The notes under the pieces: generated by a model | What the model was told of the DNA's origin: nothing | Database searches by the model: none | Seen by the model: only the letters and a program-made list of their open reading frames with translations | Position numbers and translations under genes: made by a program | From: Peptococcaceae bacterium | GTDB lineage: Bacteria > Bacillota > Peptococcia > DRI-13 > UBA5745 | Length of the DNA: 29,304 nucleotides | NCBI GenBank assembly: GCA_031264885.1 | Contig: JAISDM010000013.1 | Span: 1 to 29,304 of the forward strand | Direction of reading: 5' to 3' | In this document: piece after piece, positions 1 through 9,784 of the stretch | Layout of the letters: the number at the start of each line of letters is the position of its first letter | Position numbering within the stretch: position 1 is the first letter of the stretch

Positions 1-1626
1 AGAATGTGGGATGTGGATACGGCTTATTCGGATCTGGTGGAAAGAAGCGTTACCAGAACGGTGTATCTGAGTTCAGCGCAGGAAGCCTTTGAGCAGTCTT
101 CGGTGTATATGCGGGATTATCTGATGTCTATTTATACGGAAAGAAAAGGCGAATATGAACAAAATGTGCTGGACGCTCTGGATGAACTGGTGCAGTATGA
201 GAAGCAGGCGGAGGTCCTGATGCTGGTCGCGGAGCATCAGGCGACCATGGAGGATATCATGGACGCGACGAATGAGTTTGTGGCAATGCGTAAAGAAGTC
301 ATGGCTATGGAGCGGGCCGGACGCCATGAGGAAGCCATCGCGGCTATGTATGAGAACGCCTCCGGGGCGGGATCGAGGCTGCGGGAGACGCTGGATAATT
401 TTACATATGAGCAGATCGAATGGTCAACGGCGCAGAGCGCGGAGCAGACGGAGGTCGTCAACAGAACCACGATAGAAATGTTTATCATTATTGTGGCCGG
501 CGCCGTACTCAGCATCTTGATGGGTCTGGCCATTACCGGTTCGGTGACCAAGCCCATCAAATCCGCCTGTGACGTTTCGGCGCTTCTGGCGGGAGGCGAT
601 CTGACCGTTGAGATCAATGAGAAGATGCTGGCGGCGAAGGACGAGACGGGGGCGCTGCTGCGGTCTGTCAAGTCCATCAAGGACAGCCTGAACGATACGG
701 TGTCGCTGATCGGGCAATCCGGGATGCAGCTGAACGCCTTGGTGAGCGAGAACGCCGTCGCCCTGGGAACGCTGAACGAGAGTCTGCAGGAGACCGCGGC
801 CGCCGCCGAGGAGCTGTCCGCGGGGATGGAAGAAACCGCCGCGTCCGCGGCGGAGATGGACGCCACTTCCCAGGAGATCGAACGGGCCATTCAAGTGGTC
901 GCCACGAAGGCTCAGGAAGGCGCCACCATGGCCGGGGAGATTTCCGACCGGGCGAATAAGCTCAAGGAGAACTTTACGGCGTCCAGGGGCAATACCCATA
1001 CGATTTTCTCGAATATTAAGGGCGCCCTGACCCAATCTCTGGAGGATGTGAAGGCGGTGCAGGAGATCAACGCTCTGGCGGACGCTATTTTGAACATCAC
1101 CAGCCAGACGAATCTGCTGGCTTTGAACGCGGCGATCGAGGCGGCGCGGGCAGGGGAGCAGGGGAAGGGCTTTGCCGTGGTGGCGGAGGAAATACGTACT
1201 TTGGCCGAGAATTCCAAGGATACGGTGACTCAGATCCAGAATATTGCCAGTGTGGTGGTCAAATCGGTGAATAAGCTGGCGGAAGACTCCAATTCGCTGC
1301 TGAACTTCATGGCGGAGGATGTGATCAAGGATTACGACGCCATGCTGAACGCCACGGACAACTATGATCAGGACGCGTTGGCGGTGAATGATATGACCAA
1401 CGAGTTAAGCGCTATTTCCGAGGAACTGCAGGCGTCCATACAGACCATTATGTCCACCATCTCCGAGGTGGCCAAGGCGGCCAACGAGGGGGCGATGACT
1501 ACGGAAATGGTAGCCGCCAAGGTGACGGATATCACCGGCAACGCCAACGATGTGAACCGCAACAGCGACAACACCAAGGACGCGGCCAACAGCCTGACGG
1601 GCATGATCAGCAAATTTAAGGTTTAA
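1..1626 (+). CDS. Methyl-accepting chemotaxis protein, 5' end cut by the window
   Basis: This is the C-terminal part of a transmembrane chemoreceptor that signals to the CheA/CheW array. The reading frame is open to the first base of the window, so the true start and the first membrane helix lie outside. From the first ATG at position 4, residues 1-155 form a mostly helical sensor of the 4HB type. A membrane helix follows at about 159-181, then a HAMP domain (about 182-236), then the long coiled-coil signalling domain. The highly conserved hairpin tip is visible near residues 375-395 (EAARAGEQGKGFAVVAEE). Ala/Glu-rich heptads flank the tip and would hold the methylation sites. No C-terminal CheR-tethering pentapeptide is seen. 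The ligand cannot be told from the sequence. No chemotaxis genes are nearby, so the gene is probably a stand-alone receptor. Confidence 0.95.
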   Translation, partial: RMWDVDTAYSDLVERSVTRTVYLSSAQEAFEQSSVYMRDYLMSIYTERKGEYEQNVLDALDELVQYEKQAEVLMLVAEHQATMEDIMDATNEFVAMRKEVMAMERAGRHEEAIAAMYENASGAGSRLRETLDNFTYEQIEWSTAQSAEQTEVVNRTTIEMFIIIVAGAVLSILMGLAITGSVTKPIKSACDVSALLAGGDLTVEINEKMLAAKDETGALLRSVKSIKDSLNDTVSLIGQSGMQLNALVSENAVALGTLNESLQETAAAAEELSAGMEETAASAAEMDATSQEIERAIQVVATKAQEGATMAGEISDRANKLKENFTASRGNTHTIFSNIKGALTQSLEDVKAVQEINALADAILNITSQTNLLALNAAIEAARAGEQGKGFAVVAEEIRTLAENSKDTVTQIQNIASVVVKSVNKLAEDSNSLLNFMAEDVIKDYDAMLNATDNYDQDALAVNDMTNELSAISEELQASIQTIMSTISEVAKAANEGAMTTEMVAAKVTDITGNANDVNRNSDNTKDAANSLTGMISKFKV

Positions 1627-1660
1627 GGCGGCTGCCACCCCTCCCAGGAGGGGAATAAAA

Positions 1661-1834
1661 CTGCGATTCGTAGTTTGGAAAGGCGCGTCTGTCAAGGACG
1701 GGCGGCAGGATGCCGCCCCTACAAGGCGCATCGTTCACAGTACCGTAGGGGCGGCATCCTGCCGCCCGGAATCCGGATCCGCCCGTATTTACTCAGGCGC
1801 GTTTCACTAAATAATGCCAAACTACGAATCGCAG
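1661..1834. mobile_element. MITE-like palindromic element, best-preserved copy (A)
   Basis: Perfect 18-bp terminal inverted repeats (CTGCGATTCGTAGTTTGG at 1661-1678 and its complement at 1817-1834) bound a 174-bp element. Inside is a large inverted repeat: 1699-1722 pairs with 1745-1768, each arm being itself palindromic (GGGCGGCAGGATGCCGCCC). The 7-mer GAATAAA flanks both ends (1653-1659 and 1835-1841), consistent with a target duplication. It encodes no protein. It fills most of the gap between the chemoreceptor gene and the atp operon, so it may act as a transcription barrier. Other copies occur throughout the window. Confidence 0.8.
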
Positions 1835-1857
1835 GAATAAATGACAGGAATTGACAT

Positions 1858-1865
1858 AAGGAGGG
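1858..1865 (+). promoter_or_regulatory. Shine-Dalgarno site that decides the atpB start
   Basis: AAGGAGGG is a near-perfect ribosome binding site. Its AGGAGG core (1859-1864) lies 8 nt before a CTG at 1873. The first conventional start in frame, GTG at 1918, lies more than 50 nt downstream and has no ribosome binding site of its own. Confidence 0.7.
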
Positions 1866-1872
1866 ATTTCTG

Positions 1873-2565
1873 CTGGAAGAGGTTTTTGAGAAATTAAATC
1901 GAATTATTGTATTTCAGGTGCGTTTAGGCGGGGTCACTCTGGATATCAGCAATTCTTTGCTGGTTTCGTGGATCATATCAGGGATTCTCATTATATTGGC
2001 GTTTTTGGCCACGCGCAGGCTCCAGGCCAATCCGGGCAAACTGCAAAACATGCTGGAGCTGCTGGTGGAAACCGTCAACAACCTGTGCAAAGGTTCCATC
2101 GGCGCGCGCCATTGGCGGCCGTTCGCCCCATATATCTTTGGACTGCTTACATATTTGGCTATGTGCAACCTCATCGCTTTGATCAATTTCGTCCCTTTCG
2201 TAAAGTTCTATCCGCCGACGAAGGATATCAATGTGACCGGGGCTTTGGCGCTGATGACTCTGGTTTTGATTCTGTACGCGTCTTTCCGATACAAGGGCGT
2301 CAAGGGCTGGCTGCGTTCGCTGATCGATCCGCTGCCCATGATCGCGCCGTTTAAGGTATTGGAATATGTGACGAAGCCTGTCTCTTTGTGTTTGCGGCTT
2401 TTCGGCAATATTTTGGCCGGATTTGTTATTATGGAAATGGTTTTTATGGTGATCCCTTATGTCAGCGAGCCGTTTTCGCTGTATTTCGATATATTTGACG
2501 GTATTTTGCACGCGTTTGTGTTCACTTATCTGACCACTTTGTACATAGGGGAAGCGATTGAGTGA
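1873..2565 (+). CDS. atpB: ATP synthase Fo subunit a (probable CTG start)
   Basis: Subunit a is the membrane stator protein that provides the two half-channels for ion flow past the c-ring. The protein has five or six hydrophobic helices. It carries the diagnostic LRLFGNILAG motif, whose arginine (about R175 from the CTG start) is the essential Arg facing the c-ring carboxylate. It is the first gene of a complete atp operon. I place the start at CTG 1873 because it sits 8 nt after a strong Shine-Dalgarno. The added residues LEEVFEKLNRIIVFQ also look like a natural N-terminus. The conventional alternative is GTG 1918, giving 215 aa but lacking a ribosome binding site. No atpI precedes it. Confidence 0.93.
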   Translation: MEEVFEKLNRIIVFQVRLGGVTLDISNSLLVSWIISGILIILAFLATRRLQANPGKLQNMLELLVETVNNLCKGSIGARHWRPFAPYIFGLLTYLAMCNLIALINFVPFVKFYPPTKDINVTGALALMTLVLILYASFRYKGVKGWLRSLIDPLPMIAPFKVLEYVTKPVSLCLRLFGNILAGFVIMEMVFMVIPYVSEPFSLYFDIFDGILHAFVFTYLTTLYIGEAIE

Positions 2566-2615
2566 GCCGAGAGGTTCGCGGATTGATTTAACAATTGAAA
2601 TGGAGGTAATATGAA

Positions 2616-2837
2616 ATGGGTGCGTTAGCAGCGATTGGAGCAGGGCTTGCTGTGCTTGTGGGCGCCGGAGCCGCCATCGGAATCGGTTTGGCGGCGGGGA
2701 TGGGCGCTCAGAGCATCGCGCGTCAGCCGGAAAAAGAGGGGGCTATTACGAGACTGACTTTTTTGGGGATGGTTCTGGCGGAGGCGTGCGCGATTTACGG
2801 CCTTTTGGTCGCGTTGATGATTTTCTCGAAGATGTAG
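2616..2837 (+). CDS. atpE: ATP synthase Fo subunit c
   Basis: This is the proteolipid of the rotor ring: 73 residues, two hydrophobic hairpin helices joined by the polar loop ARQPE (residues 35-39). The ion-carrying carboxylate is E56 in the second helix. In Na+-type rings such as that of Ilyobacter tartaricus, a Gln in helix 1 and Ser/Thr next to the Glu complete the Na+ site. Here the aligned positions are I23 and A57/C58, which points to proton coupling. GGAGGT at 2602-2607 gives 8-nt spacing to ATG 2616. A nearer ATG at 2611 is out of frame and soon meets a stop. Confidence 0.97.
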   Translation: MGALAAIGAGLAVLVGAGAAIGIGLAAGMGAQSIARQPEKEGAITRLTFLGMVLAEACAIYGLLVALMIFSKM

Positions 2838-2847
2838 GTGCGGGCTT

Positions 2848-3339
2848 ATGAATTTATTGGATTTCTACATACCGGAATGGTTTTTTGTCGCTTTGAACCT
2901 GACGGTTCTGGTGGTGGCGCTGCGCAAGCTTCTGTGGAAGCCGGTGACGCAGATCATGGAAGCCCGGCAGGAGAAGGTCGCTCAGATGATGCGGAGCGCG
3001 GAGGAAGCGGAGGAACGGGCGAAGGAGATAGAAGCGCGTTTCGCTCAGCAGGAAGCGGAGCTTGAGACCATGACCCGTGAAAAAATGAGGGAAGCCAGGG
3101 AGCGCGCCGGGCGCGAGTACGACCGGATTGTGGCTGAAGCGGGAGACAAGGCCGCGATTATCATCGCGGGCGCGGAAACCAGGGCCAGGCAGGATCAGGT
3201 GCGGATTATGCGCGAATCCAGGGAACAGATGATGGATATCATCCTGAGGGCGACGGCCGCTTTGATTGCGGAGAAGATGGACGGCGAGGCGAACCGGAGG
3301 CTGGTGCAAGCCATCTTGGAGAAGGAAGAGGTGGCGTGA
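2848..3339 (+). CDS. atpF: ATP synthase Fo subunit b
   Basis: Subunit b is the peripheral stalk that links the membrane sector to F1. One N-terminal membrane helix (about residues 5-27, with the usual FIPEW/FVALNL-like start) is followed by a long charged Ala/Glu/Arg coiled coil up to residue 163, the normal length. It starts 10 nt after atpE and ends in a TGATG overlap with atpH, consistent with translational coupling. The ribosome binding site is weak, so coupling to atpE is likely. Confidence 0.95.
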   Translation: MNLLDFYIPEWFFVALNLTVLVVALRKLLWKPVTQIMEARQEKVAQMMRSAEEAEERAKEIEARFAQQEAELETMTREKMREARERAGREYDRIVAEAGDKAAIIIAGAETRARQDQVRIMRESREQMMDIILRATAALIAEKMDGEANRRLVQAILEKEEVA

Positions 3340-3881
3340 TGCTGGAGAGCGTTTCTTACGCGGAAGCCTTGTTTGAAGCCGCCTCTGAGAGCCAGTGCCT
3401 GGATGAGACGGCGAAGGAGCTTCAAAGCGTCGGCGCCGTCTTGGAGAGACGCATGAGCGCCTTTCGCAATCCAGGCAAGACGTCCCGGGATCACAAGCGT
3501 TTTTTTTCGGAAACCTTGGACGGCAAGGTGAACCGGATCACTCTGCGTTTCTTGTTTTTGCTGGCCGATCACCGCAAGCTTCCGCTCCTGCCTGACATTG
3601 TCCGCCGCTATGAGGGACTGGTGAGAAAGGCTTCCGGCGAGCGGTGGGTTCGGCTGTCCGCGGCGATTGAGCTGAATGAGCCGATTCTGACTGAAATGAA
3701 GGCTTATTTGATCCGCCGCGGTTTGATTGAAAAAGAAACTTCCCATGATCAGATATTTTTCGAGTCTGTGCTGGATCGCGGCCTGCTGGGAGGATTCCGC
3801 GCGGAATATGAAGGCCGTATGCTGGACGAGTCTCTTAAGACGCGGCTGAGGGCGATGAGACTCGAATCCATGCGATTTTGA
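3339..3881 (+). CDS. atpH: ATP synthase F1 subunit delta
   Basis: Subunit delta (OSCP-like) caps F1 and anchors the b stalk. The 180-residue protein has the family layout: an N-terminal helical bundle followed by a C-terminal segment with the characteristic GLLGGFRAEYEGRMLDESLKT-like ending (family motif GG..v..g....D.S...rL). I chose ATG 3339, which overlaps the atpF stop by one base (TGATG) and follows GGAAGAGG at a good distance. A GTG at 3336 would add one residue. Confidence 0.93.
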   Translation: MLESVSYAEALFEAASESQCLDETAKELQSVGAVLERRMSAFRNPGKTSRDHKRFFSETLDGKVNRITLRFLFLLADHRKLPLLPDIVRRYEGLVRKASGERWVRLSAAIELNEPILTEMKAYLIRRGLIEKETSHDQIFFESVLDRGLLGGFRAEYEGRMLDESLKTRLRAMRLESMRF

Positions 3882-3921
3882 CGGGATGATTTTGACTCAA
3901 ATTAAGTGAGGGAGGTTTATA

Positions 3922-5442
<1,521 letters not shown>

Positions 5443-5447
5443 GCGGT

Positions 5448-6299
5448 ATGAATACAAACGCCATACGCAACCGGATGAAGAGCGTCCGTCAGACGCTGCA
5501 GATCACCAACGCTCAGAAGCTCATCGCCGCGTCGCGGATCGGCAAGGCGAAGCAAATGCTGGCTCAGTCCCAGCCGTACCATGATCATATCTTGGAGACC
5601 ATCGCCGGGGTGCTGCTCGCCGCCGGCAATGTGTCGAACGCTTACCTGGAGCATCGGATCGAGCCCAAGAAGCGCGGATTTTTGGTTCTGTCCGCGGATA
5701 AGGGATTGGCGGGCGGCTACAATCACAATATCATCAAGCTGGCGGAGCAGGTGTTCGGCGGCTGTGAAATCGCGAAACTGCTGACGATAGGGCATATGGC
5801 CCGGAATCAGTTGACGGCGGCGGGCTATCCGGTGGATGAAACCTTCGATTTCTCGGCGGAGAATCCCACGATGTTCACTGCCAGGGAGATCAGCGAGTGG
5901 ATATTGCGCTTGTTTGAGCAGAAGCAGGTGGATGCCTTTGACGTGATTTATACGAAGTATTACTCGGCGGTCCGTCTGACGCCGGTGGTGGAACGGGTGC
6001 TTCCCATTCAGCCGGAAGCGCTGGGGGAGCCGCTGATATGGCCTTATGAAATGGCTTTTGAGCCGAACGCCAACGCGGTCGTATCCATCCTCATCCCCAA
6101 ATATTTAAAGGGATATATCTATGGGTGCCTGGTTCACGGATGGGCCTGCGAGCTGGCGTCCCGGGTCGCCGCTATGGACAGCGCGATCAAGAACGGCGGC
6201 GATATGCTGGAGCGGCTTTCTTTGCAGTATAACCGGGCGCGGCAGGCGGCGATTACCCAGGAGATCACGGAGATCGTGGCGGGGGCGTCGTCGATTTAA
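5448..6299 (+). CDS. atpG: ATP synthase F1 subunit gamma
   Basis: Subunit gamma is the central shaft that couples c-ring rotation to the catalytic sites. It has 283 residues. The N-terminal helix (IRNRMKSVRQTLQITNAQKLIAAS) and the C-terminal helix (MDSAIKNGGDMLERLSLQYNRARQAAITQEITEIVAGA) form the family's antiparallel coiled coil, with a Rossmann-like middle domain between them. The C-terminal motif NRARQA.IT.EI.EIV.GA is diagnostic. It begins 5 nt after the atpA stop, with GGGAGG ahead of its ATG. Confidence 0.97.
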   Translation: MNTNAIRNRMKSVRQTLQITNAQKLIAASRIGKAKQMLAQSQPYHDHILETIAGVLLAAGNVSNAYLEHRIEPKKRGFLVLSADKGLAGGYNHNIIKLAEQVFGGCEIAKLLTIGHMARNQLTAAGYPVDETFDFSAENPTMFTAREISEWILRLFEQKQVDAFDVIYTKYYSAVRLTPVVERVLPIQPEALGEPLIWPYEMAFEPNANAVVSILIPKYLKGYIYGCLVHGWACELASRVAAMDSAIKNGGDMLERLSLQYNRARQAAITQEITEIVAGASSI

Positions 6300-6326
6300 T
6301 TTACAGTTTGAAGGTGGGGGTACTAT

Positions 6327-7733
6327 ATGAGTGAAAGCGTTGGATTCGTGGTGCAGGTCATCGGGTCCGTTCTGGATATCCGGTTTGAGGAAGGCGTATT
6401 GCCGAGCTTGTACAACGCGCTGATTATTGAGATGGGCGAAGGGGAAATGGTGGCGGAAGTGCTGCAGCACACCGGCAATAAGACCGTTCGCTGCGTGGCC
6501 ATGTCTTCCACGGACAATCTTGCCCGGGGCGCGAAGGCGCGGGACACGGGACGCCCCATCCGGGTTCCCGTGGGGGAACAGGTTCTGAGCCGGGTGTTCA
6601 ATGTGCTCGGGGACACGGTGGACGGAGGGGCGCCCATCAAGGATGAGAATTTGCGCTGGTCTATTCACCGGGATCCTCCCGCCTTTTCGGATCAGCGGGG
6701 GGGCGCGGAGATTCTGGAGACGGGCATCAAGGTCATCGACTTGATGGAGCCTTACGCTAAAGGGGGCAAGATCGGGCTCCTGGGCGGCGCGGGCGTGGGC
6801 AAGACGGTGCTGATCATGGAACTGATCCGCAACATTGCCACGGTACACGGCGGCTATTCGGTTTTTACCGGCGTGGGGGAGCGGACCCGGGAAGGCAATG
6901 ATCTCTGGCGGGAAATGCGGGAGTCGGGCGTCATCGAAAAAACCGCCATGGTGTTCGGCCAGATGAACGAACCGCCCGGTTCCAGGATGCGGGTGGCGCT
7001 TTCCGGCTTAACCATGGCCGAGTATTTCCGGGACGAGATGGGGCAGGACGTGCTGCTGTTTATCGATAACATCTTCCGCTTTGTCCAGGCCGGTTCAGAG
7101 GTTTCGGCGCTTTTGGGCAGGATCCCGTCGGCGGTGGGATATCAGCCCACATTGGCCAACGAAATGGGTTCCCTCCAGGAGCGCATTACGTCTACGAAGG
7201 GCGGGTCCATTACGTCGGTGCAGGCGGTATATGTGCCTGCCGACGATTTGACGGATCCCGCGCCCGCTACCACATTCGCCCATCTGGACGCTACCACGGT
7301 GCTGTCCCGGAGCATTGTGGAGATGGGCATCTATCCGGCGGTGGATCCGCTGGAATCCACTTCCCGTATGCTGGAGCCGGAGACGGTGAGCGATACCCAT
7401 TACCGGACGGCGCGCCGGGTTCAGGAGATTTTGCAGCGGTATAAGGAACTCCAGGACATCATCGCCATCTTGGGCATGGAGGAACTGGGGGAAGCGGACA
7501 AAATCATCGTCAGCCGCGCCAGAAAAATTCAGCGGTTTATGTCCCAGCCCTTTCATGTGGCGGAGACCTATACCGCGTATAAGGGCAAGTATGTGTCTCT
7601 GGAAAAAACCATCGACAGCTTCCGGCAGATTCTGGACGGGAAGCTGGACGACGCGCCGGAAGAGGCGTTCTTTATGAAGGGGGACATTCAGGAGGTCTAC
7701 GATCACGCCGAGCAACTGAAGAAGGGGGGTTGA
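6327..7733 (+). CDS. atpD: ATP synthase F1 subunit beta
   Basis: Subunit beta is the catalytic subunit of F1. It has 468 residues. The Walker A motif GGAGVGKT is at 153-160 and is followed by the conserved GERTREGNDL, where the catalytic Glu resides. The DELSEED-like region is represented near the C-terminus by the segment around ILGMEELGEADK. All the strongly conserved blocks (YQPTLANEMG, ALSGLTMAEYFRD) are present, so the enzyme should be functional. The ribosome binding site is GGTGGGGG. atpC follows four bases after the stop. Confidence 0.98.
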   Translation: MSESVGFVVQVIGSVLDIRFEEGVLPSLYNALIIEMGEGEMVAEVLQHTGNKTVRCVAMSSTDNLARGAKARDTGRPIRVPVGEQVLSRVFNVLGDTVDGGAPIKDENLRWSIHRDPPAFSDQRGGAEILETGIKVIDLMEPYAKGGKIGLLGGAGVGKTVLIMELIRNIATVHGGYSVFTGVGERTREGNDLWREMRESGVIEKTAMVFGQMNEPPGSRMRVALSGLTMAEYFRDEMGQDVLLFIDNIFRFVQAGSEVSALLGRIPSAVGYQPTLANEMGSLQERITSTKGGSITSVQAVYVPADDLTDPAPATTFAHLDATTVLSRSIVEMGIYPAVDPLESTSRMLEPETVSDTHYRTARRVQEILQRYKELQDIIAILGMEELGEADKIIVSRARKIQRFMSQPFHVAETYTAYKGKYVSLEKTIDSFRQILDGKLDDAPEEAFFMKGDIQEVYDHAEQLKKGG

Positions 7734-7737
7734 CGCG

Positions 7738-8148
7738 GTGCCGGAGGAACATCTCTTTCAATTGGATATTTTGACCGCGGATAAGTTCTTCACGTCTCAG
7801 TCCGCTCAGCAGGTGGTCTTCAGTTCCCCCTCCGGGCGGCTGGGGGTGCTGGCGGGGCATATGCCCATGATTGCCGCCGTTCTTGAGGATCCCCTGGAGA
7901 TCCGGACGGAGGACGGAACCTGGCGGGTCGCGGCGGCCGGGCAGGGCTTCACTGAGATCACGCAGGAACACGTCCGGTTTTATCTGGACACGGTGGAATG
8001 GGCGGATGAAATCGACGTGGTCCGGGCGAAGGAGGCGCTGGAGCGGGCGTCCGCCCGGCTGAAGGGCAGCCTGAACCATATGGAATATGTCCGGACCCAC
8101 GCGGCCATCGCCCGGGCGATTACCCGGCTGAAGGTAGCGGGGAAATAA
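7738..8148 (+). CDS. atpC: ATP synthase F1 subunit epsilon
   Basis: Subunit epsilon is the regulatory rotor subunit that inhibits ATP hydrolysis. Its 136 residues match the family. An N-terminal beta-sandwich contains the signature SPSGRLGVLAGHMPMIAAV and is followed by a two-helix C-terminal domain rich in Arg/Ala. The start is GTG at 7738, preceded by a G-rich ribosome binding site inside the end of atpD. It is the last gene of the operon. Its stop codon (8146-8148) touches the terminator stem. Confidence 0.95.
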   Translation: MPEEHLFQLDILTADKFFTSQSAQQVVFSSPSGRLGVLAGHMPMIAAVLEDPLEIRTEDGTWRVAAAGQGFTEITQEHVRFYLDTVEWADEIDVVRAKEALERASARLKGSLNHMEYVRTHAAIARAITRLKVAGK

Positions 8149-8180
8149 AAAAGGGACTTCGTCAATCGAAGTCCCTTTTT
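8148..8180. terminator. Bidirectional intrinsic terminator between convergent genes
   Basis: The stem AAAAAGGGACTTCG (8148-8161) pairs with its complement at 8167-8180 around the loop TCAAT. It ends in a T-run on the plus strand and, by symmetry, in a T-run on the minus strand. It terminates the atp operon from one side and the polysaccharide genes from the other. The last codons and the stop of the minus-strand gene lie inside the stem. Confidence 0.9.
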
Positions 8181-9784
8181 ACTGAATGAGACGCTTGAGC
8201 GGCCAAGCCCAGGATCAGCCAGAACAAAGGCGTGGCGATGGGTACGTCCACGCCGAAGAAGGATTGAACGCCGTAGGACAGCCCCGCTCCCAGGGCGGCG
8301 AACAGAAAGGGCGAATCGAAGGCTTTGCCCACGGCGGGGATGAAAGCGCAGAGCAGGAGGACCAAGTAGGCCGCCAGCGCCGGGACGCCGCAGCAGACCA
8401 GAATTTGGATATAATCATTGTGCGCTTTGTCGAAGACCAAATTGTACCGCTGCTGAGTTTCCGCCTGAAAAGGGGTGAAGGCGATGTCGAAGGTATCCGG
8501 GCCTGTTCCCAGCAGGGGATGCTCCCCAACCACGGAAAGGCTGCTGCGCCACACAAAGACCCGGCCGGTGCCGAAGTCGTCGTCGGGCCGTCCGTGCAGC
8601 ACCTCCCTGGCTTGGTACAGCACGTGCTGGGGCTGATCCCCGTAACGGGCGCCCAGAATCTCCACCCCCAGGATTCCCGTGAGCAAGGTCAGAACCAACA
8701 CGGCCACGCCTACGATTTTGGCGGCGCGCGGCGAGAACTGGAAGGGAAGCCGCTCTCCCCATATCATCAGAGCGGCGCCCAGCAAAGCCAGAACGATGAA
8801 GCCCAACAGGAGGGGCACATAGGAGCCGCCGCTGAACTGAGCGAAAAAATCCGGGACCGGACCGGCCGACGCCAGCCGCGCTCCGATGACCAGGGCGCTG
8901 ATACAAAAGAGACAGTAGGAAACGCCCCAGCAGGAAGCCAGAACCAGGGTTCTTCCCAGAGACCGGCGGGAAGCCAGCCAATAAGGCAGCAGCAGAATCA
9001 TGACGGCGGTTACGGCCACTTTTCCCGAATCGGCGCCCGCCATCAGCATCAGCCAGAAGTTGAGGATGGCCGCCGCCAGATAGATAAAGCGCCCGGCATT
9101 CTTTCCCTGAACATACAGCGCGCCGAAAAAAAGCAGGGCCATGCTCACATAAGCCGAGACCACGTCCACATTGCCTAAAGTAGTCCGGAAAAAAATCGTG
9201 TAACTGGTGTATTGGGAGGTTCCGTTGGCGTTGACGAATCGATCGTAAGGGAACAGGGAAAAAGGGTCTATCCCATAGAATTGCAAAATCCCGATGGCGC
9301 AGAGGATGATGGAGCCGCCGGCGAAGATCAGCATATCCCGCTCTCTGGGAACATAACACCGGGATATCAGGAAATAGGCCATGACATAGCATGTGGTGGT
9401 GATCCAGCCGCTGTTGCGCTGGTCGGCGCCAAACCAAACCAGGTTCTGATTGGGGGAGGCGAGCGCGGAAAGGGTGGTGAAAAGCCAGAAGGCCAAAATC
9501 GCCCAGTCGGCGGCGCTGAGCCGCAGGTCTTTCAGGTGCGACCAGGAACCCGGACGGGTAGTCAGGACGCTGCAGATAACGGCCAGGAGCGTCAGCCCGC
9601 AAATAATCCAAAAGAACTTGGCTTTGTGCGAGGTCAGACCCACGTATTTTTCGCTGTTTAAGTACAGAGGAAAAACGGCCAGAACCAGTATAAAGAAGAT
9701 TTCCGCCGTCTTGTCAAGAAATTGCGTGCGTGCGGTCAAGGCCGCGTTGATTTTGATTTTTTGCCGGTTTTTCGCTTTGGACAT
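8162..9784 (-). CDS. O-antigen ligase / polysaccharide polymerase family membrane protein
   Basis: This is a polytopic membrane protein of the Wzy/WaaL class, which joins undecaprenyl-linked glycan units to an acceptor or to each other at the outer face of the membrane. The protein has about 540 residues and about a dozen hydrophobic helices. A large extracellular loop holds the Wzy_C-type segment (VFVWRSSLSVVGEHPLLGTGPDTFDIAF...KAHNDYIQILVCCGVPALAAYL). The R and H residues in it are the family's usual functional residues. I use ATG 9784 because GGGAGG lies about 11 nt upstream. A longer frame to 9946 lies within the upstream gene. It overlaps the end of the dehydratase gene by 71 nt, so the two are co-transcribed. 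The exact substrate is unknown. Confidence 0.85.
   Translation of the reverse strand: MSKAKNRQKIKINAALTARTQFLDKTAEIFFILVLAVFPLYLNSEKYVGLTSHKAKFFWIICGLTLLAVICSVLTTRPGSWSHLKDLRLSAADWAILAFWLFTTLSALASPNQNLVWFGADQRNSGWITTTCYVMAYFLISRCYVPRERDMLIFAGGSIILCAIGILQFYGIDPFSLFPYDRFVNANGTSQYTSYTIFFRTTLGNVDVVSAYVSMALLFFGALYVQGKNAGRFIYLAAAILNFWLMLMAGADSGKVAVTAVMILLLPYWLASRRSLGRTLVLASCWGVSYCLFCISALVIGARLASAGPVPDFFAQFSGGSYVPLLLGFIVLALLGAALMIWGERLPFQFSPRAAKIVGVAVLVLTLLTGILGVEILGARYGDQPQHVLYQAREVLHGRPDDDFGTGRVFVWRSSLSVVGEHPLLGTGPDTFDIAFTPFQAETQQRYNLVFDKAHNDYIQILVCCGVPALAAYLVLLLCAFIPAVGKAFDSPFLFAALGAGLSYGVQSFFGVDVPIATPLFWLILGLAAQASHSVKRDFD

Noticed and set aside
1638..1660. Terminator after the chemoreceptor gene (CCCCTCC/GGAGGGG)
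   Set aside because: The stem is short with a two-base loop and is followed by A residues rather than T, so it is not convincing as an intrinsic terminator.
2616..2837. Sodium-type ATP synthase, as in some acetogens
   Set aside because: The Na+ ligands other than the Glu are absent from the c subunit.
8186..9178. 330-codon plus-strand frame opposite the ligase-like gene
   Set aside because: It is Gly/Gln/Arg-rich low-complexity translation antisense to a clear membrane protein gene, with no homology that I recognise.
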